This document shows, in pieces, positions 16,579 through 26,774 of a DNA stretch of 64,000 nucleotides; position 1 is the stretch's first letter; each line of letters starts with the position of its first letter. The stretch is from Fibrobacterota bacterium (lineage in GTDB: Bacteria > Fibrobacterota > Chitinivibrionia > Chitinivibrionales > Chitinispirillaceae): positions 186,001 through 250,000 of the forward strand of contig JAEZKP010000047.1 in the NCBI GenBank assembly GCA_023436145.1, given 5' to 3'. The notes beneath the pieces were generated by a model. It was not told the origin of the DNA and ran no database searches. It was given only the letters and a program-made list of their open reading frames with translations. A program made the translations under genes and the position numbers.

Positions 16579-19413
16579 TCATCCTATTCTCAATCCTCTG
16601 GGGAGTTGTTCACCGAAGATTTTGCTCTTATCCTCCTCATCAAGAGAACCCCCATTCTGCACCAGTTCGATGAAATGTTCTCCGGCGTTGAATTTTTGCA
16701 TATAGGCAATAACCTGACTTCTGCTTTCTTCGTCTATATCCCGATACCTGTCATTGGTTTTTCTACACAACTGCATCAAAGAAAGCATAACTGCAGATGA
16801 TGGTTGTAAAGATGAGATAATCTCCAGCGCCCATGATGAAGCAGTTTCCGAAGAGACTAATTCGTTGAGAGGACCATAGACCGGTACACGTGTACCAAGC
16901 CTTCCGATCGCCCACACACCAGCATCGACCAGAGAATCGGATCTATTGACTATCATTTTTAAAGCGATACCGGCTATTTCCTCTTTGAGCGATACCTGAA
17001 GATATTCCAGAGAGGCAAGCAACCTCCATATTTCAGCCAGTTCGTGCACCCCGTATTTTACATCTGACTTTGTTTTCTTTTTTTCACCGACCCGCAGATT
17101 GGCAATAAGGTTTTGAGCCAGTGTACGTTGCTGTCCGGGAGTCAGTCCTCCGGCGATTCTCCTCCAGAAGATCCACCATTCTGACATACAAGCCTGATTT
17201 CTGGGATGAACTACCCCTTTTTGGAAGATATACCAGGTTTGCTTGACTCTCCAGTCATCTACAGCATACCCATATCCGGGTCTCAAAGAGAAGCCCATGA
17301 AATTGAGCCATCTAAGCTCATGTAAAGGATCAATTGAACGGCCCGATTCAACTTCCAACAGAATTTCCCAGAACGAGCGTAGAAGTGATGGAGGCCAGGA
17401 GTTGCGGTCCAAGCCTATTTGCTGTTCAAGTTTTTTCATCAGTTGTGAAGGATCTGCAGTTTTTCCCTGTTTGGGGCAAAAAGTGTCGATTATGATGTCC
17501 CTACACGTTGAAAGTACAGATGAATCAACAAAGCCCATCTGTTCCCCGATAGTTTTATGCACTGGTACATCGGTTCTGGTTGCAGAGCGAACATCAAACT
17601 GCAGTTTCCAGCTGCGGTTTCCTGAAACTTCAGTACACCACAGGTCAAGGGTTCCGATTTCGGTCAGACGGGTGTGGAGCATGACCTTGACCGTGTCAGC
17701 TTCCATTTTTTTGCCTGATCGCAGCACAGTGCTTATTGGTGGTAAAGCATACATTTCCAGGGGGTCTATAATAATCAGGTCTCCCGGTTTATCAGTTGTC
17801 CTGAAGCTTGAAACAAAAAGAGGAAATTCCACCGGTTGACGTATCAGTAAATCGAAAGTACGATTGCTCAGGTCAACATTCTGTCCTTCCTGAAGACCTG
17901 CCGGAGCCAGGCATAAAGCTCTGGTTTCCTCCCCGCTTTGCACCCCTATGTAATAGGAGCGGGCCAGTCCGGCTGTTATCCTTACTCCCAGTCCGCGACG
18001 GACCATACCGAAATAAGATGCCCCCCTGGAGACTGCAAGTTCGGGATGATTGTTTTCAAATAAGACTGGTTCCCAGGGTTTTTCTTCTGTACTGAACCAT
18101 TTTTTTATTACTTCGATTATTCTTTGGCGGATCGCAGAAGAAGCCAGAACTCCACCATTAAAAAGGACGATATCCGGTCTTGCCGGATCAGCCTGAGATT
18201 CTTTGGAGAACTGAGCTTGAGAATGACGGTGTGCAGTCAGAAATGCAGCCAAATGTCTGGTAACTGCAGGATCAGATGCATAAGGTAAACCGAATTCCTG
18301 AAAACCGGATTGACGGGAAGATGGTTTTTCGGTCAGATCTACAAACGGGAAAAATCCTTCAATAAGAATCTTTTCTACTTTGTCTAAATTTATCTCAGTC
18401 TGTATGCTTCCTCCTATAAGAGAGGAACCGGAACTCTGAATGGTGATACTCATCTTTTCCGGAGGATTTTCACCTAAGAATGACTCTTTTGCTCTTTGGC
18501 AGTTTCTTAAAAGTGAACCGAATTGACGGGGAACCAGCTTTTTTCCTCCCAGCAGCTCTGATTCTACATAGTAGGCTAACGCAAGATCCAGATTATCTCC
18601 TCCCAGAATCAGGTGATCACCTACGGCGATACGGTGAAACTGGACCTTCCCTGAATCCTGTTCAGAACGCACCTGAATCAAAGTAAAATCGGTTGTGCCC
18701 CCACCGATATCACAAATAAGAATCTTCTGTCCGGGACTTACCTGATTTTGCCAGTTTTTGGAATGCTGGTTTATCCAGGCATAGAATGCGGCCTGGGGCT
18801 CCTCCAGCAGTACTACTCTGGGAATACCGGCTTCCGATGCAGCTGCTACTGTCAATTCGCGAGCGATCTCATCAAATGAAGCCGGCACAGTAATTATCAC
18901 ATCCTGCAACTCAAGAGGCGCATCTGGATGAGAGTAGTTCCATGACTGCCTTATATGCAATAGATAACGGGATGTAGCTTGAACAGGTGATATTTTCTCC
19001 ACATCCACAGCACCATGCCATGGCAGTAAGGCAGCCGTACGGTCAACGCCGGAATGGCTCAACCAGGATTTTGCAGATGCCACCAACCGTGCTGACACCT
19101 GGGAGCCATGATCACGGGCAAAACTCCCGCAAACTGTTCTCTTTTCAACACTATCCCAGGGCATGTTCAAGGAGCCGCTCCTGAATTCAGAAGCTGCTGC
19201 TTCATAATGGAATGATGGCAATAGCGGCAAAAAAGCAGTCTCATCAGGAGCTATCAGCTGTAAAACCGGAAAATCCTCTACCCTGAATGGCTTCTGCAAA
19301 GTATTTACAAAAGAAACCGCAGAATTGGTGGTGCCCAGATCGATACCAACAATATAACGGGCCTGTTCCTGCTGATCTTCAATATCCATAACCGCATTCT
19401 TTTCAGATGTCAA
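16579..19413 (-). CDS. Hsp70-family protein with large C-terminal extension (DUF3731-type)
   Basis: A divergent Hsp70, not a canonical DnaK. The 944-aa protein opens its ATPase domain with YIVGIDLGTTNSAVSF (about 19-35) and keeps the other nucleotide-binding blocks: VPASFDEIARELTV, a GGGTTDFTLI phosphate-2 loop, and LFNGGVLASS. The substrate-binding beta region (about 510-640) is degenerate, there is no EEVD-type end, and a roughly 300-residue helical C-terminal region follows, as in Hsp70 proteins annotated with DUF3731. It starts 2 bp after the stop of the shorter Hsp70 gene. TTG at 19413 is the likely start; ATG at 19389 is the alternative. Client and co-chaperones are unknown; no dnaJ or grpE lies nearby. 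Confidence 0.85.
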   Translation of the reverse strand: MTSEKNAVMDIEDQQEQARYIVGIDLGTTNSAVSFVNTLQKPFRVEDFPVLQLIAPDETAFLPLLPSFHYEAAASEFRSGSLNMPWDSVEKRTVCGSFARDHGSQVSARLVASAKSWLSHSGVDRTAALLPWHGAVDVEKISPVQATSRYLLHIRQSWNYSHPDAPLELQDVIITVPASFDEIARELTVAAASEAGIPRVVLLEEPQAAFYAWINQHSKNWQNQVSPGQKILICDIGGGTTDFTLIQVRSEQDSGKVQFHRIAVGDHLILGGDNLDLALAYYVESELLGGKKLVPRQFGSLLRNCQRAKESFLGENPPEKMSITIQSSGSSLIGGSIQTEINLDKVEKILIEGFFPFVDLTEKPSSRQSGFQEFGLPYASDPAVTRHLAAFLTAHRHSQAQFSKESQADPARPDIVLFNGGVLASSAIRQRIIEVIKKWFSTEEKPWEPVLFENNHPELAVSRGASYFGMVRRGLGVRITAGLARSYYIGVQSGEETRALCLAPAGLQEGQNVDLSNRTFDLLIRQPVEFPLFVSSFRTTDKPGDLIIIDPLEMYALPPISTVLRSGKKMEADTVKVMLHTRLTEIGTLDLWCTEVSGNRSWKLQFDVRSATRTDVPVHKTIGEQMGFVDSSVLSTCRDIIIDTFCPKQGKTADPSQLMKKLEQQIGLDRNSWPPSLLRSFWEILLEVESGRSIDPLHELRWLNFMGFSLRPGYGYAVDDWRVKQTWYIFQKGVVHPRNQACMSEWWIFWRRIAGGLTPGQQRTLAQNLIANLRVGEKKKTKSDVKYGVHELAEIWRLLASLEYLQVSLKEEIAGIALKMIVNRSDSLVDAGVWAIGRLGTRVPVYGPLNELVSSETASSWALEIISSLQPSSAVMLSLMQLCRKTNDRYRDIDEESRSQVIAYMQKFNAGEHFIELVQNGGSLDEEDKSKIFGEQLPRGLRIG

Positions 19414-19415
19414 AT

Positions 19416-21206
19416 TCAGCCTTTCTTCTCACGTACACTGAATTCAAGTTTCCATGAATCTTCAGAAACTGTACTTTTGCACCATAATTCAAAAACTCCC
19501 AGCTCGGTTATCTTTGAGAGGAAATGCACTGGCACATACCCTTCCACAAAACGCTCATCTGCTGGGAGTTTGGATTCCAGTGAATCGGTTTCCTCCAGTT
19601 CATTTTCATTCCATTGGGTTAAAAGATCTCCGGGTTTATCTTTTTTTCTGACTGGTGAGCTGAAAAAACGGAATTTGACTGGTTCACCAACAACCAGACC
19701 GATCTCCTCACTGGGTACTTCAATCTCGCTTCCCTCCTCCATACCAAAAGGCACTACACATAAGGCATTTAGCGGGCGTTCGATTCCTGGAACAGCTGGC
19801 CCGGAAGTCTCTATCCCCACGTAATAAGAACGGCCAGTACCTCCCCGGATACGGATCCCGTGCCCCTGTTTAATGAAGGAGTAATAAGCGGCACCTCTGG
19901 CAACAGCGTAATCATAATCTGGGGTACCCTCCAAAGTCGAAACTGAGCTCTTGGGGAACCAGCTTTTGATAACCTCCAGTAATCTTTTGCGAAACTGAGC
20001 AGATTTAAAGACTCCACCATTAAAGAGTACATGAGAGGGTTGAAGAGGAACCGACTTATTTTCATTATGAAATCTCAGAAATTGAACCAGGTGCCTGGTG
20101 ATGGCGGTATCATGTTCAAAGGGTAAACCTAATTCCTTAAAACCGGATGCCGGTCTACGTGAAGGAGAAGCATCAGGAAGACATGTTGGGAAAAAGCCAT
20201 CCATAAGCAACGAGGAGATTTCCTCTGCTTCAAGTTCAGCTGATATTGTGCCACCTATAAGTTTGGAACCCCTGCCAAGGATAGTTACCGGACAGTTTTT
20301 AGGCGGTTTATCTGAGAGCAGCTGTTCTTTGGCGATTCTGCAGGAATGCCAAAGGGAAACTGCCTGCCAGGCATCCAGGTCTGTGCCTTTCTGAGAGAAA
20401 ATATTGCGGGCGAAATGTGCCATGGTAAGATCCATATTGTCCCCACCCACCAGGATATGGTTTCCCACAGCGATTCTTTTTAAGATCAGATCTCCCTCTT
20501 CTTCTGCAACACCAATGAGGGTAAAATCGGTTGTTCCACCACCGACATCACAAACCAGAAGAGTATCACCAACGGAGAGTCTTTTTCGCCACAACTCACC
20601 TGAATCTTCCAACCAGGCATAGACCGCTGCCTGAGGTTCCTCCAGAAGTAGCAGATTTTCAGGAAGACCAGCCTTAGTGGCTGCTTCCATAGTAAGTTCG
20701 CGTGCGCTGGCATCAAATGATGCAGGTACAGTTAATACGACCTGTTGTTGTGCTATCGGGGCGTCAGGAAATTGATTATTCCAGATAGCCACTATATGGG
20801 CCAGATAACGCCGTGAGGCTTCCACAGGAGATATCTTTTTAATATCTGAAGGTGCGTTCCAGGGAAGAATATTCTCACGGCGGTCCACTTTTGAGTGGGC
20901 CAGCCAGGATTTTGCAGCTGCAATTGTGCGAGCAGGAACTTCTGCAGCCTGCTTTCTGGCAAGCTCTCCAATGGCATAATCCCGCCCCTTTTCCCAAGGC
21001 AGATCATAACTGCGTTTCTCTTTTTCAGCATCAGTAGCCTGATAGCAGAACGAGGGCAAAGAAAGACGGTTTTCAATCGTAGCCGGACCTGTCAACTGCT
21101 GAATATTCAGCAGCTCGATTTTGGCATTTTCATCCCCAAGTTTAACAAATGCTACTACACTATTGGTGGTGCCCAGATCGATTCCTATAGAATATGCAGC
21201 CGCCAT
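19416..21206 (-). CDS. Hsp70-family protein, short form
   Basis: A second divergent Hsp70 of 596 aa, similar throughout to the ATPase half of the following gene: YSIGIDLGTTNSVVAF near the start, VPASFDASARELTM, GGGTTDFTLI and LFNGGVFKSA. After a degenerate beta-rich substrate domain the protein ends (WKLEFSVREKKG), so it lacks both the normal Hsp70 lid and the large extension of its neighbour. The ATG at 21206 is preferred, with AAGGAG about 9 nt upstream; a TTG at 21230 would add eight residues. The order DUF2760 - short Hsp70 - long Hsp70 suggests that the three form one functional unit. Confidence 0.87.
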   Translation of the reverse strand: MAAAYSIGIDLGTTNSVVAFVKLGDENAKIELLNIQQLTGPATIENRLSLPSFCYQATDAEKEKRSYDLPWEKGRDYAIGELARKQAAEVPARTIAAAKSWLAHSKVDRRENILPWNAPSDIKKISPVEASRRYLAHIVAIWNNQFPDAPIAQQQVVLTVPASFDASARELTMEAATKAGLPENLLLLEEPQAAVYAWLEDSGELWRKRLSVGDTLLVCDVGGGTTDFTLIGVAEEEGDLILKRIAVGNHILVGGDNMDLTMAHFARNIFSQKGTDLDAWQAVSLWHSCRIAKEQLLSDKPPKNCPVTILGRGSKLIGGTISAELEAEEISSLLMDGFFPTCLPDASPSRRPASGFKELGLPFEHDTAITRHLVQFLRFHNENKSVPLQPSHVLFNGGVFKSAQFRKRLLEVIKSWFPKSSVSTLEGTPDYDYAVARGAAYYSFIKQGHGIRIRGGTGRSYYVGIETSGPAVPGIERPLNALCVVPFGMEEGSEIEVPSEEIGLVVGEPVKFRFFSSPVRKKDKPGDLLTQWNENELEETDSLESKLPADERFVEGYVPVHFLSKITELGVFELWCKSTVSEDSWKLEFSVREKKG

Positions 21207-21354
21207 AGCTAAAAGCTCCTTTTTTAACAAATTTTCAGAATTACTTCTGAGCCGTTTTCCAATTCAGTTTTTGTCTGTTGAAATTATAAACGAAGAAATG
21301 AGTCAGAATATCAAATCCTGATCTGATAATACTGCAATGCGACCACTTCGGGGT

Positions 21355-21885
21355 TCAGGGTAATTCGACCTCTACTGGAGCGATAATATCCGCAGATCCT
21401 TCATTACCATTCCATAGCGGCAGCTCAATTTTTGTTGCACGCCAACCATGATGACGCACAGTACCCTCGTAGGGGGGATTTCCGGTTACATTACCGGTGA
21501 GTCTGAACTGTTCAGGATCAAAGCCGGATACCACAGTAAGACAAGAACCCTCATCGTTATCAACCAGAGGTCGTATCTCAAAAGCTCTATCCAGAACAGC
21601 TGCACAATCCCGATGGACATCACGTACTGCAGCTCCAATCTGAGCATCGCTGTAGCCGTCGATAGGTTCTTTTAAAAAGTCAATCAACCGCCCTTCCCGC
21701 TGCAGAAGAGCCAATAATTGAACAGCATCATTTCTGACTTTCTGCGGCTGTACTTCCTGAGGCTCTTTATGTTCCAGCAGAGCTTCCTGGGGTTGACCTT
21801 CAAAAAAAGTTTCAATTTTTTCGGCAAATGATTTCTTGAAAAAAATCCAAAAGAAAGTCCGGAATGCGAGTTCAACTCGATTCAT
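21355..21885 (-). CDS. DUF2760-domain protein
   Basis: A 176-aa protein of unknown function matching the DUF2760 pattern: basic aromatic N-terminus (RVELAFRTFFWIFFKKSF), a Gln/Glu-rich linker (about 28-50), then a conserved block with LLALLQREGRLIDFLKE, YSDAQIGAAVRDVH and a beta-rich end (EGTVRHHGWRATKIELP). The N-terminal segment could associate peripherally with the membrane, although no full transmembrane helix is clear. It is the first gene ahead of two Hsp70-family genes, which is the context in which I recall this family occurring. A role as client or adaptor of these Hsp70s is inference. Confidence 0.8.
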   Translation of the reverse strand: MNRVELAFRTFFWIFFKKSFAEKIETFFEGQPQEALLEHKEPQEVQPQKVRNDAVQLLALLQREGRLIDFLKEPIDGYSDAQIGAAVRDVHRDCAAVLDRAFEIRPLVDNDEGSCLTVVSGFDPEQFRLTGNVTGNPPYEGTVRHHGWRATKIELPLWNGNEGSADIIAPVEVELP

Positions 21886-22355
21886 ATAAAGTATCCTTTC
21901 GATAGTTTATCGGGAGAATAAAGCTGTGTCAGGACTTATTGTGTCAGGACTTATATAAAGATACAAAATGGCAGATGGATTTCAGAATCATAAATTAATG
22001 AGGCCATCTTTTTTAGGTTTATATAGAATCATTTCCGATAAGTGCATCCTGTTCGGTTTTTAGATTTAAAAGTTTCAAGGTCTCAAATAAGAGTTATTCA
22101 GCACCAAAAGCTCTGCAAAATGCCCCTATTGAGTAATTCGTGAGGTCAAATGTTGAAACAGATTTGCACCGTGCAGATCTACTTTTCCAATGAGGACAGG
22201 TCGAAAATGCACAAAACTTTCTTTTGGAATCGTTTGAAGGTCCAGGATGCATTGCAGATCGATCATGAGAAGAGATCATCTTCCCGGAAAGAATAGTCCG
22301 GTAAAAACGATCCTCTATCCGGTCGAAAAAAACAACGCCAACAGGACAAATTCTC
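21886..22355. other. 470-bp intergenic region upstream of the DUF2760-Hsp70 operon
   Basis: No gene recognised. The start-proximal part contains an exact 15-bp tandem duplication (21925-21954), and the promoter of the DUF2760 operon should lie around it. Nothing identifiable was seen in 21960-22355. Confidence 0.5.
21925..21954. repeat. Exact 15-bp direct tandem duplication
   Basis: TGTGTCAGGACTTAT occurs twice back to back (21925-21939 and 21940-21954), 40-70 bp upstream of the DUF2760 start. It could be a doubled regulator site or a simple slippage duplication. Confidence 0.75.
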
Positions 22356-22718
22356 TCACTCTACCCCCCATACATCCTTATGGTTGATTTTATATTCGAC
22401 ATCAGTGAGATAAATTGGAATTATTCTGTCCAGATTGAGAGCCTTAAGTATTTCCAGTATCCTCCCGGATACATTCACAATAACCAGGACTCCTCCCCTA
22501 CCCTGTACGAATTTTCTGATCCTTACTATAAGCCCCAGACCGGAGCTGTACAAATTATTTACTATAGACAAGTCTAATATCACATGTGTCAGCTTTCCGT
22601 TGCAGTTATTTATAATTGCAGATTCAACAGTTTTACTGTCTTCGAGCTTTATTGAATCGGGTATATTAATCCACAGATCCCCAGCCTTACTGGCAATTGA
22701 TAGTTGTCCAAATTCCAT
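22356..22718 (-). CDS. STAS-domain protein (anti-sigma factor antagonist type)
   Basis: A 120-aa stand-alone STAS domain of the SpoIIAA/RsbV kind, which switches partner proteins through serine phosphorylation. It has the expected alternation of strands and helices and the signature region VILDLSIVNNLYSSGLGLIV (about 46-65), in which the second Ser of YSSGLG sits at the usual phosphorylation position. No anti-sigma kinase or phosphatase gene is adjacent, so partners lie elsewhere. An AGGAAT ribosome site precedes the ATG. Confidence 0.85.
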   Translation of the reverse strand: MEFGQLSIASKAGDLWINIPDSIKLEDSKTVESAIINNCNGKLTHVILDLSIVNNLYSSGLGLIVRIRKFVQGRGGVLVIVNVSGRILEILKALNLDRIIPIYLTDVEYKINHKDVWGVE

Positions 22719-23218
22719 TTTCTTATTCCTGACTTATCGGGTCTTTTGGGTTCAGATGAAGACGTTTATTCACAAACACATGACTTATAAACATTTTTGA
22801 AAGTCAATTACACGGATCTGAACTGTTTCTGGACCACCTTCAACTCCTTTCAAATATACTACTTACCTTTTAATAACACTTCCTTATGCAAACTTTGTCC
22901 AGATTCACAATTTGGATTGCACCAGAGTTCTGCAAATCACGTCCCAATCCACTGAAGTCCGTTGGGAAGGATTTGCTTTATAATAAACACGATCAGAACA
23001 CTCCTCAATCCTGAAATATTGATCAAGGAGATTTTTACACACAGCCATTTTGTATAATATGTGATAGCATTAGGGGGTTGGAATTGATTATAAAATCCCT
23101 GCAAACCATTTGCAAGCAAAATAAAATGATTTCTGTATCTGTTGCCGGGCTCTATAGTAGTGATCCTCAAAAAATTCACTGATTTGCCACTTGACAGATA
23201 CTCTGGAGGTGTATTGAT
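22719..23218. other. 500-bp region without a supported gene
   Basis: Between the STAS gene and the glycosyltransferase gene, both on the minus strand. An 80-codon minus-strand frame (22937-23179, GTG start) lacks a ribosome site and resembles nothing known. The STAS promoter should lie here, but no clear -35/-10 pair was identified. Confidence 0.45.
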
Positions 23219-24280
23219 TCAAATTAATGATTGAATCAGATCAGCTGCCATAAATGCACCTGAAACCGCATCCCTGGAATGGCTTTTCTTGTGCAAAATG
23301 TGACCGAGAGCATCTTCCCATTGCAAACTGAAATACTGTTCTTCAGAGAGACAGTACCCCATCCCCCATTTTTTTACCGCTTTCTCCAGAACCGGATATT
23401 CAGCAAAGTTCTTCCTTGGTAAATAAATAAGAGGAGTTCCGTTCAAAAAGCATTCTGAAATCACTCCGTAACCGATTTTACTTACGACGCAATCTACAGA
23501 TGAAATTATATCCTGATATGGAAAAACCTTTTTATCTATCAGGTGAAAATTGGAGGGTCTGGAGGGTAAATCATAGAGTCCCAGAAATTCCCAATCGGAA
23601 AAATCATTGAGTTTCTGCCAGCAGGCACTGTTCATGCCGAAATCACCGGTGTAGATAAGCCCAAGCTTCTTATTACTGTTTATACCATACCTGCTAAGAA
23701 CAGATTCTTTTCTGTTAATACCTATCCGCCCGGTCACAGGTACTTCCACCCTTTTGCGGAAATAGTCCATATCCATTGAGGGTTGCAAGGCGATAAGGAG
23801 ATCAGCATAAGAATACTGTTTTATAATTTCATCAAGATATGGTTTAAAAGATGGATTCCAGTTCAGGTATTCAGCATATATGTCATGCCAGGTAAAGTTA
23901 GTGACAGCCACAGAAGGAAGGCTGGAGTGTCTGGCTATTTCAAATGCAAACGGGGTTATGTCACTGACAATCAAATCCACCTTTTGAGCAGCACACCATT
24001 TAAGCTCCTTTTCCAGGTTTTCCCGGTTTTTATCAGCTATCTTTCTATAACATTCCAGAGTTGACAAAATATCTACGGTTACCCCATCAGACTGCAGGCA
24101 ACCGCAATCATACCTGGCTTCCAGTACAGAAAACGGTCTGTTAAGCTCTTCGCAGAAAAACTTCTGGGGCAACAGAGTTCTGAAGGTTATCTGAACATCA
24201 GTGGAGAAACAGTTTGCTATAGCGGTAGCACGCACACCATGTCCGTATCCATGTGAGGTAATAAAATAAGCTATATGCAC
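23219..24280 (-). CDS. GT-B-fold glycosyltransferase-like protein
   Basis: A 353-aa protein resembling MurG/UGT-type glycosyltransferases and the N-terminal half of plant L-arabinokinase. The N-terminal nucleotide-fold loop reads YFITSHGYGHGVRATAIA. The C-terminal domain carries the sugar-nucleotide motif region SKIGYGVISECFLNGTPLIYLPR (about 290-312) with its typical Gly/Glu pattern. The start is a GTG with GGGGAGG 6 nt upstream. No signal peptide or membrane helix is visible, so it is cytoplasmic. No sugar-pathway genes are adjacent, and donor and acceptor cannot be inferred. Confidence 0.75.
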   Translation of the reverse strand: MHIAYFITSHGYGHGVRATAIANCFSTDVQITFRTLLPQKFFCEELNRPFSVLEARYDCGCLQSDGVTVDILSTLECYRKIADKNRENLEKELKWCAAQKVDLIVSDITPFAFEIARHSSLPSVAVTNFTWHDIYAEYLNWNPSFKPYLDEIIKQYSYADLLIALQPSMDMDYFRKRVEVPVTGRIGINRKESVLSRYGINSNKKLGLIYTGDFGMNSACWQKLNDFSDWEFLGLYDLPSRPSNFHLIDKKVFPYQDIISSVDCVVSKIGYGVISECFLNGTPLIYLPRKNFAEYPVLEKAVKKWGMGYCLSEEQYFSLQWEDALGHILHKKSHSRDAVSGAFMAADLIQSLI

Positions 24281-24663
24281 AACATCCTCCCCTTATCATC
24301 GTATTAATTGCAGAAATTGCTCTGTCTTGCGAAATTTAAATGAAAATACAAAAATGTTCTATTCAGAGCGGTCTCTAACTGCTGATAAATTTTCTATTAG
24401 GTATCTAAAACTACATTTATTATATTTCTCGGCCGTTGAAGATTAAAACTTTGCCACAGTAATAATCTCCTTGGAACTAATATAAGAGTCCCCGAAACAG
24501 TTTATTGTTTTCTAAAAAAAAACACAGTGTTTCTGACAAACTGTTTTAAAGGTGATATAATTGTGGTATATCAGCAGAAAAAAGAAATTGGTATCAGTTT
24601 GAACACAGATCGCTCGTTTTTTATTGCACAGAACGCTATTTTTACAGTGAGAGGTTTTTGATT
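24281..24663. other. 383-bp divergent intergenic region upstream of EF-G
   Basis: AT-rich leader region between the divergently transcribed glycosyltransferase (-) and EF-G (+) genes. It holds the EF-G promoter at 24533-24561. The transcript leader would be about 96 nt. No RNA gene or small ORF was recognised. Confidence 0.5.
24533..24561 (+). promoter_or_regulatory. Predicted sigma70-type promoter of EF-G
   Basis: CTGACA (24533-24538, five of six consensus bases) is followed after exactly 17 bp by a perfect TATAAT (24556-24561). The next gene downstream is EF-G at 24664. Confidence 0.75.
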
Positions 24664-26760
24664 ATGGCCAATGACATCCTTACGATGCGCAATATAGGAA
24701 TCAGCGCACATATCGATTCAGGAAAAACGACACTGACAGAAAGAATATTGTTCTACTGTCAGAAAATCCATGCTATCCATGAAGTTAAAGGCAAAGATGG
24801 TGTTGGTGCCACAATGGATTCGATGGAGCTTGAACGTGAACGTGGTATCACCATTTCATCTGCTGCAACCAATGTAGAGTGGAAAAACCATCAGATAAAC
24901 GTTATTGATACCCCGGGACACGTAGATTTTACAATAGAGGTTGAACGTGCACTCAGGGTACTGGATGGAGCGATTCTGGTACTATGTTCCGTTGGTGGTG
25001 TACAGTCTCAATCCATCACGGTTGACCGTCAGCTTAAAAGATACAAAGTACCCCGTCTCGCTTTTGTTAATAAGTGCGACCGTTCCGGAGCTAATCCTTT
25101 CAAAGTTAAAGACCAGCTCCGTGAGAAACTGGGTCACAATGCAGTAATGGTACAGATTCCTATCGGGTTAGAGGAAAAGCTTGAAGGTGTTGTCGATCTG
25201 GTTACCATGAAAGCTGTATATTTTGATGGCAAAAACGGTGAGAATATCCGGGAGGATAATATCCCTGCACATCTGGAAGAGCAGGCAAAAGAATATCGGG
25301 AAATAATGCTGGATACACTTTCCATGTATTCAGATGAACTTGCAGAATCATATCTGGAAGGAACCGAAACTGTAGAACAGATCCGTAAGGCGATCAGAGC
25401 GGGCACCTTATCATTGCAGCTTACACCGGTTTTCTGCGGATCAGCTTATAAGAATAAAGGTATTCAGCTTCTACTGGATGGAGTTATTAATTATCTGCCC
25501 AATCCTTCAGAAATTGATTACCGGGCTATAGACAAAGACAAAAATGGTGAAGAGTTCCCCATTAAAGCCGATGATAATGAAGCACCGATAGTACTAGCTT
25601 TCAAACTTGAGGATGGACAGTACGGGCAGCTTACATATATCAGAGTTTATCAGGGTTCGATTCGCAAAGGTTCTGAGCTGGTAAACAGCAGAACTGGAAA
25701 AAGGTTCAAAGTCGGCCGGCTTATCAGGATGCATGCCAATTCTATGGAGGATATTAATGAAGCAGGCGCAGGTGACATTGTTGCTTTGTTTGGTATAGAT
25801 TGTGCCTCCGGAGATACTTTCTGTGCAGAAGACCTCAATGTGAGCATGACTTCCATGTACGTTCCGGAACCGGTTATCTCTCTGGCAATAAAGCCGGTAG
25901 ACAAGAAGTCTGCCGATAATATGTCAAAAGCTCTAAACAGGTTTGTTAAAGAGGACCCGACTTTCAAAAGTTTTGTAGATCCTGAGTCCAATGAAACCAT
26001 CATCAGGGGTATGGGAGAGTTACATCTCGAAATTTATATTGAAAGAATGAAGCGTGAGTACAAAGTTGAGCTTGAAACCGGGATGCCTCAGGTGGCTTAC
26101 AGGGAAACTATCACCCAGGCAGCCAATTTTGATTATACTCATAAGAAGCAGACTGGTGGTGCCGGCCAATATGGACGGGTTGCTGGAATTATGGAACCAT
26201 CATCGGAAAAAGATTACGAGTTTGTGGATGCAATCAAGGGCGGTGTGATTCCAAATGAGTTTATTCCTTCATGTGATAAAGGATTCAAGCAGTGTCTGTC
26301 CAAAGGTAAAATTATCGGATTTCCAATCGTGGGAGTTAAGCTTACCATAAATGATGGTAGCTTTCACCCGGTAGACTCTTCCGATATTGCTTTCCAGCAG
26401 GCGGCAATCGGTGGATTCTGGCAGGCCTTTGAAAAAGCAAAAGCTGAAATACTGGAACCTATTATGAAAGTATCCGTGGAAGGACCTTCAGAATTCCAGG
26501 GAAATATCCTGGGAAGCATAAACCAACGTCGCGGGATGATTGTCAGTACAACCGAGGAAAGCAATTTTACCAGAATTGAAGCAGAAGTTCCTTTAAGTGA
26601 GATGTTTGGCTATTCAACAGTTCTACGCTCACTCACTCAGGGAAAAGCCGAATTTACCATGGAATTTTTGAAATATGGAAAAGTACCGGCTTCTATCGCA
26701 GAACAATTGAAAAAACAATATCAGGAAGAAAAGAAAACCGATGGCAAAAAGGGTAAATAA
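24664..26760 (+). CDS. fusA: Elongation factor G, mitochondrial/spirochete-like type
   Basis: GTPase that drives translocation and/or ribosome recycling. The 698-aa protein has P-loop AHIDSGKTT (about 15-23), switch [14 protein letters not shown] and all later EF-G domains. The effector region reads [26 protein letters not shown] in overlapping pieces; MDSMELER and the GKDGVGA insertion are typical of mitochondrial EF-G1 and the spd-type EF-G1 of spirochetes and planctomycetes, rather than the usual bacterial MDWMEQE form. ATG at 24664 is chosen because GAGAGG lies 9 nt upstream; the in-frame TTG at 24658 is too close. It is followed after 14 bp by an ATPase gene. No S12, S7 or Tu genes are adjacent, so this is not a str operon. 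Confidence 0.95.
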   Translation: MANDILTMRNIGISAHIDSGKTTLTERILFYCQKIHAIHEVKGKDGVGATMDSMELERERGITISSAATNVEWKNHQINVIDTPGHVDFTIEVERALRVLDGAILVLCSVGGVQSQSITVDRQLKRYKVPRLAFVNKCDRSGANPFKVKDQLREKLGHNAVMVQIPIGLEEKLEGVVDLVTMKAVYFDGKNGENIREDNIPAHLEEQAKEYREIMLDTLSMYSDELAESYLEGTETVEQIRKAIRAGTLSLQLTPVFCGSAYKNKGIQLLLDGVINYLPNPSEIDYRAIDKDKNGEEFPIKADDNEAPIVLAFKLEDGQYGQLTYIRVYQGSIRKGSELVNSRTGKRFKVGRLIRMHANSMEDINEAGAGDIVALFGIDCASGDTFCAEDLNVSMTSMYVPEPVISLAIKPVDKKSADNMSKALNRFVKEDPTFKSFVDPESNETIIRGMGELHLEIYIERMKREYKVELETGMPQVAYRETITQAANFDYTHKKQTGGAGQYGRVAGIMEPSSEKDYEFVDAIKGGVIPNEFIPSCDKGFKQCLSKGKIIGFPIVGVKLTINDGSFHPVDSSDIAFQQAAIGGFWQAFEKAKAEILEPIMKVSVEGPSEFQGNILGSINQRRGMIVSTTEESNFTRIEAEVPLSEMFGYSTVLRSLTQGKAEFTMEFLKYGKVPASIAEQLKKQYQEEKKTDGKKGK

Positions 26761-26774
26761 AAAGGAGGCAGCTA

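Noticed and set aside
22937..23179. 80-codon minus-strand frame after the glycosyltransferase gene
   Set aside because: GTG start without ribosome site and no recognisable protein features; kept only as an uncertain note.
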